Part shown: in pieces, positions 15,962-27,100 of the stretch
How positions within the stretch are numbered: position 1 is the first letter of the stretch
Layout: each line of letters begins with the position of its first letter
Origin: Paenibacillus terrigena DSM 21567
GTDB taxonomy: Bacteria; Bacillota; Bacilli; Paenibacillales; Paenibacillaceae
Direction of reading: 5' to 3'
Length of the DNA: 64,000 bases
Assembly: GCF_000374845.1 (NCBI RefSeq)
Contig: NZ_KB895413.1
Span: 620,001-684,000 of the forward strand
Made by a program: the position numbers and the translations under genes
Notes under the pieces: generated by a model
What the model saw: the letters and a program-made list of their open reading frames with translations, nothing else
What the model was told of the DNA's origin: nothing
Database searches by the model: none

Positions 15962-17305
15962 ATGCAACAAGTTCGACCACGTATAACACGCATTTTATGT
16001 ACGCTAATGATCACAGCCCTAATGGTGCCAATGTTTTCCGCTTGTGGATCTAAAGGGAGTTCAGACGAGGGGAAAACTGCTCAGCCAGATACGAAGCAAC
16101 AGGAGCAGAAAGTAGATGAGAAGGAACCTGTAACGTTAAAATTCCCAATTTGGTCTACGATTACAGAGGATTTATTTACGAAGCTGGATCTTGTAAACGA
16201 ATACAAAAAGGAACATCCGAATGTCACCATTGAATTGGAGCTGTTAAAGGACACAGAGTATGAAAATACGATGAAGATCCGGAATTCAGCGAACGAATTG
16301 CCGGATATTCTGCCTCTGAAATCGTCTTGGTTGATTAATTTCAAGGATAATATCTTACCTCTTGATGACTTGGATGCAGCCAAGAACAATATGTTCGCAG
16401 CTGATTTCAAGGTGGGTGATCATATTTATGGTGTACCCGAAAGCCAATTCAATGAGTTCGTCTGGTATCGGAAGAGTATCTTCCAGGAATATGGACTTGA
16501 GATTCCTAAGACCTGGGGAGAGTTCGTAAGTGCAGCTAAAAAGATTAAAGACGGCGGCAAATATATGCCGTTCGCCATGGGCGGTAAAGACGCTTGGCCG
16601 AATTATCCTTTCAACGAATTTATGCCTTCACTTGTAGCAGGAGATGGGGATTACTGGTCAACGATGGCGACGATGGATGAACCTTTTACGAAAGGTCAAG
16701 CCTTCTATGATGCTTATGTTAAAATTCAGGAACTGTATGATGGTAAATTGATGGGTCCTGATCCCCTCGGTGTTGGCTTTGACCAATCCAAGTTGATGTT
16801 CGGTTCCAAGCAGGCGGCGATGATTGCACTTGGTCAATGGTTCGGCAGTGATTTGAAATCGATGAAAGATGTGGATCTGAATGATGTAGGTGCTTTCTTG
16901 TTACCTGTTCGTAATTCCGAAAGTGATCCGTTTAATACGATTTCGATGGTAGATACGTTCTTCACGATTCCAAAAACGTCGAAGTATCCAGACGAAGCGA
17001 AAGAATTCATTAACTGGTTCTTCAGTGATAAATGGTATTCGAAATATTTGACTGAGGCTCAGCTTCAATCGACGATGAAGGATGTTAAGATTGATCTAGG
17101 TACAATGTTCAAGGGTGCTTTTGACGTGTCCAATCTGAATTATGTGCTGTATAAAGGCGGCAGTGAGGGTTATAAGAAGATTGAATCGGCCATTAAGTTC
17201 GATGTGAAGAAGATGGGTCAGGATATGATGGCAGGCAAAGATTTCAATAAGATGATGCAGGATATGAATAACAGCTGGAAAAATGCCCGTTCCAAATTAA
17301 AATAA
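15962..17305 (+). CDS. Carbohydrate ABC transporter substrate-binding lipoprotein
   Basis: A 447-residue family 1 (cluster B) solute-binding protein. Residues 1-28 are a lipoprotein signal ending in MFSACGS with the lipidated Cys. An acidic/Lys-rich linker follows, and then the mature domain (TLKFPIWSTITEDLF) with the usual hinge elements. It would capture oligosaccharide outside the cell and hand it to the two permeases downstream. It lies 118 bases after the response regulator gene, with its own promoter. The substrate cannot be read from sequence; products of the neighbouring glycosidases are plausible. Confidence 0.92.
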   Translation: MQQVRPRITRILCTLMITALMVPMFSACGSKGSSDEGKTAQPDTKQQEQKVDEKEPVTLKFPIWSTITEDLFTKLDLVNEYKKEHPNVTIELELLKDTEYENTMKIRNSANELPDILPLKSSWLINFKDNILPLDDLDAAKNNMFAADFKVGDHIYGVPESQFNEFVWYRKSIFQEYGLEIPKTWGEFVSAAKKIKDGGKYMPFAMGGKDAWPNYPFNEFMPSLVAGDGDYWSTMATMDEPFTKGQAFYDAYVKIQELYDGKLMGPDPLGVGFDQSKLMFGSKQAAMIALGQWFGSDLKSMKDVDLNDVGAFLLPVRNSESDPFNTISMVDTFFTIPKTSKYPDEAKEFINWFFSDKWYSKYLTEAQLQSTMKDVKIDLGTMFKGAFDVSNLNYVLYKGGSEGYKKIESAIKFDVKKMGQDMMAGKDFNKMMQDMNNSWKNARSKLK

Positions 17306-17331
17306 ATCTCAATGTGAAAGTTGAGTAATGA

Positions 17332-17365
17332 GGAAGGTGGCTACCATTTGGATTAGCCACTTTCC
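17332..17365 (+). other. Intercistronic stem-loop between binding protein and permease genes
   Basis: GGAAGGTGGCTA pairs with TAGCCACTTTCC (one mismatch) with a ten-base loop and no long T run. Stem-loops in this position commonly protect the binding-protein mRNA or reduce read-through so that the binding protein is made in excess. Confidence 0.6.
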
Positions 17366-17393
17366 TTATATATAAAGAAATGGAGGGGTAGGA

Positions 17394-18284
17394 ATGAAAA
17401 CGATTTCTATGCAAAGAAACATACTGTTATTCAGCTTTTTGTTTGTTCCTGTATTGCTGCTTTTGATGTTCGTGTTGTACCCGCTATTCGAACTTATTCG
17501 ATTAAGTTTTACCGATTGGAATGGAATGGATGCGAAGCAAGTGTACATTGGTTTCGACAATTACATCAAGATGTTTACCGATTCATCCGATGTATGGCTG
17601 TCCCTTCGCAATAACGGATTCTACTTCCTCTTTCATTTCATTATGATTCCGCTTGAATTAGCGATTGCGGTTGTATTGGACAGTAAGATTCGTGCCAGCA
17701 AGTTTTTTAAGACAATCGTATTCATGCCTTATATTATTAACGGGGTTGCTATTTCGTATATGTTTGCCTTCTTTTATAGTCCTATTAATGGTGGGTTAAA
17801 TGGCATTCTTGAAGCGCTGGGGCTAGAGTCGCTCATACAGAACTGGTTGACGAATGAATCCATCGTGAACCTTAGCTTGGTGTTTGTATCGATCTGGCGA
17901 TTCTCAGGCTTCCATGTCATCTTATTCCTAGCAGGCTTGCAAGCCATTCCTCAGGATCAATTCGAGGCAGCCAAAATCGATGGCGCGAACAGCATTCAGA
18001 ATTTTTGGTATATTATCGTTCCAGGTGTGAAAAAGGTACTAGAGGTTCTTTTGTTCTTAAATGTCGTTGGGGCGCTGCAAGTGTTCGATATTCCATATAT
18101 TATGACACAGGGCGGCCCGGGTCATGCGAGTAGTACATTCACATTATATACCTTGGAGACAGCCTTCAAATTTAACAACTTCGGTATGGCTTCAGCGATG
18201 GGGATTACGATGTTAGTTCTCATTATTGTCCTGAATAGTATACAGAAGAGGCTGTTCAACCTGAAGGGAGTTGATGAGGAATGA
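17394..18284 (+). CDS. Sugar ABC transporter permease (MalF/UgpA type)
   Basis: A 296-residue inner-membrane permease with six predicted helices. The cytoplasmic EAA loop (FEAAKIDGANSIQNFWYIIVPG, about residues 192-213), which contacts the ATPase, is intact. GGAGGGG precedes the start. Its end overlaps the start of the next permease by four bases. No ATPase gene is present in the window; in this importer class a shared MsmK/UgpC-type ATPase is usually encoded elsewhere. Confidence 0.92.
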   Translation: MKTISMQRNILLFSFLFVPVLLLLMFVLYPLFELIRLSFTDWNGMDAKQVYIGFDNYIKMFTDSSDVWLSLRNNGFYFLFHFIMIPLELAIAVVLDSKIRASKFFKTIVFMPYIINGVAISYMFAFFYSPINGGLNGILEALGLESLIQNWLTNESIVNLSLVFVSIWRFSGFHVILFLAGLQAIPQDQFEAAKIDGANSIQNFWYIIVPGVKKVLEVLLFLNVVGALQVFDIPYIMTQGGPGHASSTFTLYTLETAFKFNNFGMASAMGITMLVLIIVLNSIQKRLFNLKGVDEE

Positions 18285-19117
18285 CGCCTCGATTGGGAGT
18301 AGCAGTGAAGAAGCTCGCCGTGTATGTCATTCTAATTGCGATTTGTCTAATCGTCTTCCTCCCCTTACTCATAACGTTATTCGCTTCATTTAAAACTTCA
18401 ATGGAGATTGGCTCTGAATTTTCGCTCAAGCTGCCAGCAAGTTTTAATTTCGATAACTACGGCGTTGTATTGGAGAAAGGGAAGTTTCTACAGGGGTTTG
18501 GTAATTCGATGTTCCTGGTTGCAGTCAGTGTTGTCATTAATGCTTTAATAGGAACAATGACAGCCTACGCGATTAATCGATTTGATTTTCGCTTGAAGAA
18601 GATCATTCTCGGTCTTTTTGTAGCCGGTATGATCATGCCCGGTATGATTACTGAAATTTCACGATTTACAGTTATTAAAAATCTTGGACTTTATAATACG
18701 ATTTGGGCCCCAATCGTAATTTACGCAGCAGCGAATTTGGTTCAACTCTACATTTATACACAGTTCATCAATGGTATTCCCAAAGAATTAGATGAGAGTG
18801 CAATGCTCGATGGATGCTCATACTTTTCAGTCTTCAATAAAATGATCTTCCCGCTTCTGTTACCGGCAACGGCAACACTCGGTATTATTAAAGCGGTTGA
18901 TGTGATGAACGATATGTATGTTCCATATCTGTACATGCCTTCAAGCAGCCTTAGAACGTTGACGACGACCTTGATGTATTTCAGTAGTTCAAAGTTTGGA
19001 AGTTGGGATTATCTCAGTGCTGCGATTATCTTGGTCATGCTGCCGACACTTTTGATTTATCTTCTATTTTCAAAGTATATCTTCAAAGGGATCGTTGCAG
19101 GTGCAGTGAAAGGATAA
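18281..19117 (+). CDS. Sugar ABC transporter permease (MalG/UgpE type)
   Basis: A 278-residue partner permease with six predicted helices. The EAA loop reads LDESAMLDGCSYFSVFNKMIFPLL (about residues 168-191). The start is ATG within an ATGA overlap with the preceding gene, a sign of translational coupling. With the preceding permease it forms the membrane channel of the importer. Confidence 0.92.
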   Translation: MTPRLGVAVKKLAVYVILIAICLIVFLPLLITLFASFKTSMEIGSEFSLKLPASFNFDNYGVVLEKGKFLQGFGNSMFLVAVSVVINALIGTMTAYAINRFDFRLKKIILGLFVAGMIMPGMITEISRFTVIKNLGLYNTIWAPIVIYAAANLVQLYIYTQFINGIPKELDESAMLDGCSYFSVFNKMIFPLLLPATATLGIIKAVDVMNDMYVPYLYMPSSSLRTLTTTLMYFSSSKFGSWDYLSAAIILVMLPTLLIYLLFSKYIFKGIVAGAVKG

Positions 19118-19144
19118 GAAGGATAACAGTTGGGCAGCTAACAA

Positions 19145-19178
19145 AAACGGATACCGTCTCAAAGGATGGTATCCGTTT
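19145..19178 (+). terminator. Terminator of the importer operon
   Basis: AAACGGATACC pairs perfectly with GGTATCCGTTT with a 12-base loop, followed by CTACTTATAT. The weak T run leaves some doubt. Confidence 0.75.
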
Positions 19179-19233
19179 CTACTTATATAGGGCATAAGTG
19201 CATGGCTATTCACCCATTTATACACACCCTAAT

Positions 19234-19244
19234 GTGGAGGTGAA
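19234..19244 (+). promoter_or_regulatory. Extended Shine-Dalgarno in the GH2 leader
   Basis: GTGGAGGTGAA lies about 90 bases upstream of the GH2 start codon, with a stop codon two codons after any start here. Similar sequences lie at nearly the same distance before both GH101 genes. Compare STAB-SD mRNA-stabilising sites known from Bacillus cry3A. No clear promoter was identified for the GH2 gene. Confidence 0.4.
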
Positions 19245-19331
19245 GTAATATAAGAACCTAATTAGATGGCCAGAGGCTGCAACGGCATCCTAATTCCTAA
19301 AGCTTATATTATATGTTAAAGAGGTGTAGTG

Positions 19332-22300
19332 ATGAAGAGAATAATGATATGCCTTCTAGCTTTCTCATTTATTTTCGGAATGGAATACCCAAACACAGTT
19401 GCACACGCGCAGAATGGGAGTCGTGATCAGACAACCGAGAATACAAATGGCAGAACAGTCCTGAATTTTAATAGTGATTGGGGCTTTTACAGAGGCGAGT
19501 TAGCAGGGGCAGAGGCCGTTGACTATGATGATCAGGCATTTGCTAATATTACGATTCCACACACCATGAGACTGGAGAAGAAGCATGCGAATGGTGGGCG
19601 AGCCGTATATCAAGGAATAGGCTGGTACAGACGTTATTTTACGATTGACGAGATGTACAGAGGAAATACAATCAATATTGACTTTGAAGGTGTCATGATT
19701 GACAGTGATATCTATTTGAATGGAGAAAAAATTTATACGCGTAATGGTGGTTATGTCGGATTTTCTGTAGATATTACAGATAAAGTGAAATTCGGTGAAA
19801 CAAATGTTTTAGCTGTAAAGGTATCTAGCAATGATAGTCCAGATACTCCGCCAGGAAAGCCAATAGCAAATCTTGATTTCCATTATTACGGTGGTATTTA
19901 CAGAGATGTAACCATGAGAATTACGAATAATTTACATATTTCAGATGCATTACAGACTGACAAAACAGCTAGTGGCGGAGTTTTTGTAACTTATCCAGAA
20001 GTGAGCAAAACTCATGCCAAGGTGAATGTAAAAACGCATGTTGTAAACCAAAATAATACGTCAGCAGATACGAAGGTTGTAACTAAGCTTGTAGACAAGA
20101 AAGGAAATACAGTTGCGCAGGGTGAAGCTGATGCTGCAAGTATCCCAGCAGGTGGGGATAAGCAGTTTACTCAGGATTTAACGGTAACCAATCCCAATTT
20201 GTGGCATCCCGATTCACCTTATCTTTATTCCTTGGTTAGTGAAGTGTACAATGGGCCAACTTTAGTGGATTCGGTTACGACTAAGATCGGGATCCGAACT
20301 ATAGAGTACAAGGCTGATGGATTCTATATCAATGGTGAGAGATTATATTTACGCGGAGCCAACCGTCATCAGGCATATCAGAATATTGGAGATGCAGCCC
20401 CTAACGCGATGCAATACCGTGATGTCATGCAAATCAAGGAAAATGGATTTAATGCGGTTCGTGCTACGCATTATCCTAATGATCCGGCCTTTTTAGATGC
20501 AGCTGATGAATTAGGGTTATTAGTTATTGAATGTCAGCCCGGCTGGCAGAACTTCACCAAAAGTCAAAAGTTCTATGATCTCACATTAAGAGATACCCGT
20601 GAAATGATCCGACGTGACAGAAACAGACCGTCCGTCATCCTATGGGAAACTTCACTGAACGAGACGGGCTATTCAGCCCAATGGGCAAAAGAAGCTACTG
20701 CGATCGCTCATGCAGAGTATCCTGGCAATCAGATGTATACAGCAGCGGACCACGGGCTTCAGGGATCTTTTTATGATGTGAACTACAAAGCCGTTGATAC
20801 CAATTGGCAAGCAGATCCTAGCAAATGGACGGATTTTGATCCCAAAAAGCCGTTCTTTACTCGTGAATGGGGCGATTTTGAAGAATCGAGCAAGGCGCTG
20901 AGAAAAGAAGGCGAAGGCGCGATGAATACTCAGATTTTGACACGTCAGAGATATTTAAATGGAGATGGTTACTCGGACTGGGGTGGCCTAGATGCAAATG
21001 ACAGAATCGGTGGATACTTCTTATGGAGCTGGAATGACTACGCACGCGGATCAACAACGAAAACGTTAGGAAGTGGAACGGTCGATATCGACAGATATGA
21101 AAAATATGATTACTACTGGCTGCAGTCCATGCAATCGGCTAGAAATTCGGCTGTTGGTCCAATGGTGTTTATCGCAAGCACATATTCGCAGGCCTCGAGC
21201 CTCAATATTAACGTATTCAGTAACTGTGACCTTATTAAGCTGTATCAGAATAATGAACTGGTGAAAGAAATGACGAGGGAAGAGGCTCTGAAGTCTGTTC
21301 CGAATATCGCTAAAAAAGGCGGCAGCCCTATATTTACATTTACATTAAACAAGTTTGCAGCTGGCGAGCTTCGAGCCGAAGCGATTTTAGATGGAAAAGT
21401 TGTCAAAACGCATACGGTTAAAACACCGGGTCAAGCTGCTAGAATCGAAATAGAAGTACGTGACAAGGGAATCATGCCAGTCGCAGATGGATCAGATGTA
21501 ATCCCTGTATACTTCAAAGTGGTTGATGAGAATGGAACAGTCGTACCGAACTACGAGGGAAAGGTTATAGTTTCTGTAACAGGTGATGGGGAACTCGTTG
21601 GTAAAAATATTGAAAGAATCGGTGTTGAAGAACAGAGTGTTGAAGGTGGTATAGGTTTTGCATTTGTAAGAACTGCACATGTCAGTGGAGATATCAACAT
21701 TCATGCTGTGGCAGAAGGACTCCAAGCTGGAGATAAGACAGTAAGTACACAACCCTACGAAGGCCAGTTTGTTCCTGATGGACAGCATCGGCCATGGGTT
21801 GGTGGCGTTGATAAACTAGAAACCACAGAACAGACCTATAAAAATATTGCAGTGGGTAAACCCATTACAAGTTCTTCGGAACAATCAGGTAACTATGCAA
21901 AAAATGCAGTAGATAATGACGAAGGTACAAGATGGTGTGCCAATGGATCATCCTTACCGCAGTGGATACAGGTTGATTTACAACAGAGCAGCTCTATAGC
22001 TGGGTTTCAGATCATGTGGGAGCGAAGTACAAATGTTTACAAGCATGATATTGAAGTATCAGAAGATGGGACCCATTGGCAAAAAGTGATTGATAGAACA
22101 TCGAACACCACACCTAATGGATATGAAGAGACGATGTTGACGGAGACAAAAGGGAGATATGTAAGATTAACGATTGTTGATCGGATTACCAATGGAGATT
22201 GGGCTTCTTTATATGAATTTAAAATCATCCCTTCGGACAATGAAGAACCTGGTGACATCATTACGGATGCAAAAATTGAATCCATCACATCATCTTCAGC

Positions 22301-23765
22301 AAGTGAAACTGACAGAGGTACCGATAAGCTTAGAGATGGTATAACGACAATAGGAACAGGCTGGTTGTCCAAGGAACTAACTCTTCCTCAGTCCGTTACA
22401 GTCAAATTTAACAAACCTCAATCGGTTGTTGGAAGCCGCATTTTCTGGGAGAAGGACAGTAACTGGTACACGTATGATTTAGAAGTATCTAGCGATGGTA
22501 AAGCATGGCAAAAGGCGCTCGATAATCGTTACGTCGGTGGACAGCATTTCACACCCGAAAAATTTGCTAAGCCGTATGACAACATCAAATATGTTCGTAT
22601 AACGATGAAGGACATCACTGCCGGCGGCGGGTTCAGAATTGGTATGGCGGAACTGGTGTTATATGGTCAGGACTATACAGAACCAGAGAAAAAAGAGTAT
22701 GACTATGCTAGCGATCTGGAATGGGTTTCGGCGCACAGTGATTATAATGCGGTACTTAAGGATAAGCCACAATATGGCGGTTCCACCCTTGACTTGAACG
22801 CTGCAACAGGAGTTAAGACCTTTACCAAAGGATTATCAGCAGATACCAATTCAGAAGTCGTCTATCAAGTCGATGGTCGTGGTTATGCAAGATTTCAAGC
22901 CTATGTGGGCATTGACAAGAAAGCCCCTAAAATGGGTGGAGAAGCGATATTCAAAGTATTTAAAGATAATGAGCTCATCTACACAAGCCCAGTAAAGATG
23001 AGAGATAACAACTGTGAATGGATCGATCTAGATATCACAGGCGCCATGCAGATTAAGCTTGTTGCTGAATGGAATAACAATCCTGGCAATCCAGAAGCGA
23101 GGTACAATACGCACGTTGACTGGGCAGATGCCAAATTCATCTATGGTGTAACCGTAACAACACCGTCTGGCACCATATCGGCGCCGGCTACAGCGACTGC
23201 TGGCAAAACGTTCAACGTGCAAGTCGGTATCAGCAGCGTAACGCAAGGGGTATATGCGCAGGATCTATCGGTCGAGTTCGATCCGGCTACGCTCGAGTTC
23301 TTGTCTGCGAGATCTCTCGTTTCAGGGGTTAGCATCATCGATAAGAAGACGACGCCGGATGGCAAGCTGCGGTTCATCGTCGCAAGCGTTGGTCCAGGCA
23401 ATGCCGTAACAGGCACGAAGCATGTCCTTGAACTGACATTCAAAGCAAAGGAAGTCGCTGAAGCGACGGTAAATAGTGCCATCTCGATCACGAAGGCGAT
23501 GATTTCGGATGCCGCAGGAGCAGAGATGACCATCGGAAATGCGAGCTCTACCGTACAAGTCGTGAAGGAGCAACCGCCGGTTGCGAGTGGCGACTTGAAC
23601 GGCGACGGCAAAGTAACGATCGGTGACCTTGCGATTGCTGCTGCGAACTATGGCGCAACCAAGGATAGCCCGAACTGGAGTAAGCTGCGCATGGCTGACT
23701 TTGACAACAATGGTGTCATTGATATCAGCGACTTGGCGGCGATCGCGCAGAAGATTATTCAATAA
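19332..23765 (+). CDS. Secreted GH2 glycosidase with CBM32s, NPCBM, cohesin and dockerin
   Basis: A 1,477-residue exported enzyme starting at ATG 19332 (GAGGTG five bases upstream; the GTG at 19329 is not needed). Signal peptide about 1-27. The GH2 part (about 40-830) has sugar-binding, Ig-like and TIM-barrel domains; the acid/base is Glu444 in SLNETG and the nucleophile Glu512 in TREWGD. Then come two CBM32/discoidin domains (about 835-970 and 977-1115), an NPCBM/CBM51-like domain (about 1122-1270), a cohesin (about 1275-1405) and a two-loop type I dockerin (about 1419-1477). It lacks the FIVAR domain found in the other four cohesin-dockerin enzymes. Beta-galactosidase is the most likely activity, but GH2 also holds glucuronidases and mannosidases. 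Confidence 0.9.
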   Translation: MKRIMICLLAFSFIFGMEYPNTVAHAQNGSRDQTTENTNGRTVLNFNSDWGFYRGELAGAEAVDYDDQAFANITIPHTMRLEKKHANGGRAVYQGIGWYRRYFTIDEMYRGNTINIDFEGVMIDSDIYLNGEKIYTRNGGYVGFSVDITDKVKFGETNVLAVKVSSNDSPDTPPGKPIANLDFHYYGGIYRDVTMRITNNLHISDALQTDKTASGGVFVTYPEVSKTHAKVNVKTHVVNQNNTSADTKVVTKLVDKKGNTVAQGEADAASIPAGGDKQFTQDLTVTNPNLWHPDSPYLYSLVSEVYNGPTLVDSVTTKIGIRTIEYKADGFYINGERLYLRGANRHQAYQNIGDAAPNAMQYRDVMQIKENGFNAVRATHYPNDPAFLDAADELGLLVIECQPGWQNFTKSQKFYDLTLRDTREMIRRDRNRPSVILWETSLNETGYSAQWAKEATAIAHAEYPGNQMYTAADHGLQGSFYDVNYKAVDTNWQADPSKWTDFDPKKPFFTREWGDFEESSKALRKEGEGAMNTQILTRQRYLNGDGYSDWGGLDANDRIGGYFLWSWNDYARGSTTKTLGSGTVDIDRYEKYDYYWLQSMQSARNSAVGPMVFIASTYSQASSLNINVFSNCDLIKLYQNNELVKEMTREEALKSVPNIAKKGGSPIFTFTLNKFAAGELRAEAILDGKVVKTHTVKTPGQAARIEIEVRDKGIMPVADGSDVIPVYFKVVDENGTVVPNYEGKVIVSVTGDGELVGKNIERIGVEEQSVEGGIGFAFVRTAHVSGDINIHAVAEGLQAGDKTVSTQPYEGQFVPDGQHRPWVGGVDKLETTEQTYKNIAVGKPITSSSEQSGNYAKNAVDNDEGTRWCANGSSLPQWIQVDLQQSSSIAGFQIMWERSTNVYKHDIEVSEDGTHWQKVIDRTSNTTPNGYEETMLTETKGRYVRLTIVDRITNGDWASLYEFKIIPSDNEEPGDIITDAKIESITSSSASETDRGTDKLRDGITTIGTGWLSKELTLPQSVTVKFNKPQSVVGSRIFWEKDSNWYTYDLEVSSDGKAWQKALDNRYVGGQHFTPEKFAKPYDNIKYVRITMKDITAGGGFRIGMAELVLYGQDYTEPEKKEYDYASDLEWVSAHSDYNAVLKDKPQYGGSTLDLNAATGVKTFTKGLSADTNSEVVYQVDGRGYARFQAYVGIDKKAPKMGGEAIFKVFKDNELIYTSPVKMRDNNCEWIDLDITGAMQIKLVAEWNNNPGNPEARYNTHVDWADAKFIYGVTVTTPSGTISAPATATAGKTFNVQVGISSVTQGVYAQDLSVEFDPATLEFLSARSLVSGVSIIDKKTTPDGKLRFIVASVGPGNAVTGTKHVLELTFKAKEVAEATVNSAISITKAMISDAAGAEMTIGNASSTVQVVKEQPPVASGDLNGDGKVTIGDLAIAAANYGATKDSPNWSKLRMADFDNNGVIDISDLAAIAQKIIQ
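23158..23765 (+). repeat. Cohesin-dockerin coding repeat, copy 1
   Basis: First of five near-identical 3' coding segments (others end at 28564, 40634, 45229 and 50254). This copy has only the cohesin and dockerin. The dockerin part is almost base-for-base the same in all copies. Confidence 0.9.
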
Positions 23766-23806
23766 TGAAATAACGTCACTGTAAATTTGTAATGGATGAC
23801 GAGATG

Positions 23807-23843
23807 AGAGCAGTTCGAGGAGATCTTGGGCTGCTCTATTTTC
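23807..23843 (+). terminator. Terminator after GH2
   Basis: AGAGCAG pairs with CTGCTCT across a 17-base loop, followed by ATTTT. Nearly the same 3' flank, including this hairpin, follows the second GH101 gene at 40677-40707. Confidence 0.6.
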
Positions 23844-23857
23844 GATATAGCTATCTT

Positions 23858-23922
23858 TCCGTAAATTTGATCATGAAATCCAAATTATCATCATTAACCG
23901 TTCCATGGCTTGAGAGTAAGAT
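23858..23922 (+). promoter_or_regulatory. Shared regulon promoter before the first GH43 gene
   Basis: TTAACC (23894-23899), 17 bases, then TAAGAT (23917-23922). Upstream, TTTGATCATGAAATCC and AAATTATCATCATTAACC match the blocks before both GH101 genes. The leader from here to the TTG start is about 205 bases; apart from a GGGG/CCCC hairpin near 23981-23999 nothing else was recognised in it. Confidence 0.7.
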
Positions 23923-24133
23923 GTAGACATAAATCGTTTTTTTATTATCTTTCCTCATTTATGAATCACACTTAAATAGGGGAATAAGATGATACCCCAA
24001 TTTTACATATCAACCAGTGACCAGTGACTTACTTCAACTATATATTCAGTTTCTAGAGGAAATAAGCAGTTCTCTTATTCCGGGATTATAGTTTTTTATA
24101 ATCATATATCTAGTTTGAAGGAGGTAATTTATA

Positions 24134-27100
24134 TTGTTTAGTTCCAGACAAAAAGCAAGAAAAGCAATCATTCTGGCAGCATTAATTGCACTACTTGTCA
24201 ATTTTCCAAGCTATTCCAGGGCTGCAGACAATGGGAACGGTACGTACACAAATCCGATCATGTGGGGAGATTATCCAGATAACGACGTGATCAGGGTGGG
24301 AGACACCTATTATATGTCATCCACGAGTATGCATCTCTTTCCCGGTAGTCCCATCATGAGTTCCAAAGATTTGGTGAGCTGGAAATACGAGAGTTACGCT
24401 GTCGACAGAATGGAAGGAGACATGTACGATCTCAAGAATGGACAGAATGCCTACGACGAAGGCCCATGGGCGACAAGCTTAAGGTATCATAATGGGAAAT
24501 ATTACTTGATGTATAACATTAATCGTGACGCAGCATTTGTAAGCGTTGCCAATAGCGCGGAGGGCCCTTGGACAATTTACAAGCTGGAGGATGAACTCTA
24601 CGATCCCGGTCTATTTTTTGACGACAATGGTAAGGTGTACGTTGTACATGGTCAAGGTCAACTCTACCTAAGCGAATTGAAAATCGTGAATGAAGAAACG
24701 GGTCAACTTTCTATTACTTCCAAAAGAGCCCCCGGCGCATCAAGAAATGGAAAGATGATCTACGATTATAAGGGCGGTTATTACAACGAAGGATCACATG
24801 TTTATAAAATTGGAGAGTATTATTACATCCTCAGCACGCCTACCTGGAATAAAGGCTCGAAGAAGGAAATTGCCATCCGCACGAAAGACTTGGCTAACGG
24901 TCCGTATGAAGTAAAGGATATTATGACCAGCTTTATGAATTTTACGGGCAATGGCATTCATCAGGGTGGGATTGTAGATGTCCCTCAAGGTGAAGGCAAG
25001 GCATCGGAGTGGTGGTCGGTCATATTCCAGGATCGAGGGAAGCTGGGACGTGTTCCAACCTTGCAGCCCGTGAACTGGAAAGATGGATGGCCGTATATGG
25101 GAGAGCTGGATGGAGAAAAAGCGGTTGTTACTTTGAAGAAACCTAATATACCAGGTTTGGGTACAACGGAGCCAAAGGCGCCTGCAACATCAGATGATTT
25201 CAGCGGCAGTGCGTTAGGTCTGCAATGGCAGTGGAACCACAATCCTGACGATGCAAAGTGGAGTCTTGCAGAAAGACCAGGCTTTATAAGACTTAAGACA
25301 TCCAGCGTAACCAATGCTCTGGCCTATGCAAGAAATACACTGACGCAGCGAATCATTGGTCCGGATAGCACGGCAACTGTAAAGATGGATATCAGTCATA
25401 TGGCGGATGGAGATCAAGCTGGGTTGTCTGTCATCCAACGAGATTCCAATTTCATTGGCATTAAGAATGAAGATGGAAAGAAGAGAATCGTTGTGCAAGA
25501 CTTATGGACAGAACAGGCATCCATTGATCTTCCAGATGGAACTTCGAATATCTGGTTCAGAGCTGAAACTCCAAGATTTGAGTATCGAACGGAATTCTCA
25601 TACAGCTTAGACGGCGTAAACTTCACGAGATTAGGCGGAAGATATGACATGCGTTACGGAACCTATGTTGGGATGAGGTTTGGTATTTTCAACTACGCAA
25701 CAAAGGCTCTAGGCGGATATATTGATGTGGATTCATTTGAACTGACAACGACGGAAAATCAAGGGAATTTATTTAGCATAAATAAGAAGATTGATGCTGA
25801 ACGTTATGATGATCAGAACTATGTTACAGATAAGAATCTAACGATCAACGCAAAAACAGAGTGGACAAATGATGATGTAAACGACGGATATGACCAAAGT
25901 ATGGCGAATATCAAGAATGGCGATTGGCTGCGTTACGACCAGGTAGATTTCGGGAACAGTGAAGCAAAATGGTTTAACGCTAGAATAGCGAGCAACAAAA
26001 CGGGCGGCAAGATCGAGGTTAAACTGGCTGATGCGGAAGGAAATCCTGCTCAGACGATTGCGACGCTGCAAATTCCGAATTCAGGGGATATGAATGGGTA
26101 TGTAAATGCCAAATCAGAGCTTACCCAAATCGTGACAGGAAAGCAAAAAATATTCCTGGTATTTAACGGTGCAGATAAGGAAATATGCAAGCTCAACTGG
26201 TTTATGTTTGGGTCAGGCGATTATCCAGCGATTGCAGCAGTTCCAGCTCATGTTCAAGTGGGTTCACCAAAGAGCTCAACGATCGATATCGCATGGGATG
26301 CCGTACCTGGGGCATTGCAGTACGACATTAAAATTGATAATAAGATCATAAGCAATGCGACAAGCTCATTTTCGGAAACAGGCTTACTTCCTGGAGCAAC
26401 GTATACCGTACAGGTTCGGTCCAAGAACTTTGCGGGGTTCAGTGAATGGAGTGAGGGTGTAAAGATAACAACCAAAGCTGACCCGGAAATGATTCCTTCC
26501 AGTGGCATGACAGTAACTGCTTCAAGTGAGGAAACGCAAGCCGAAGATAATAAGGCAGCAAATGTCTTAGATGGAAACCTAGATACGATCTGGCATACCA
26601 AGTGGAATGGTGGAAATACGCCTCCTCATACATTGGATTTCAACTTGGGCCAAACCTATGACGTTTATAAGCTTAAATATATTCCAAGACAGTCCGGCGG
26701 AGATAACGGTATTGTAACCAAGTACAACGTCTACACAAGCCTGGATGGTGTTAACTATACTTTGGTCAAAGAACAAGGAACATTTGTAAACGATTCCATG
26801 CCGAAGACAGTAACATTTAGACCCACTCAGGCTCATTACCTGAGATTTGAAGTAATGGCTGGTCATAATGGTTTCGGTTCCGCCGCTGAGATCAATATTT
26901 ATCAAAATGCAGACTCCATGCCAGTCGTGTCTGGCAAGAAGCCAGCTGCAGCAAGCAGTGAACTAACAGGATATGAGGCTTCGAAGGCTAATGATGGTGA
27001 TCTAGCTACCGCATGGAAAGCTACCATTGAAGATCCGAAGAAGTCTTGGATGGTAGACTTGGAAGAAAAGTATGATTTGACTGGGATTGAGCTCGAATGG

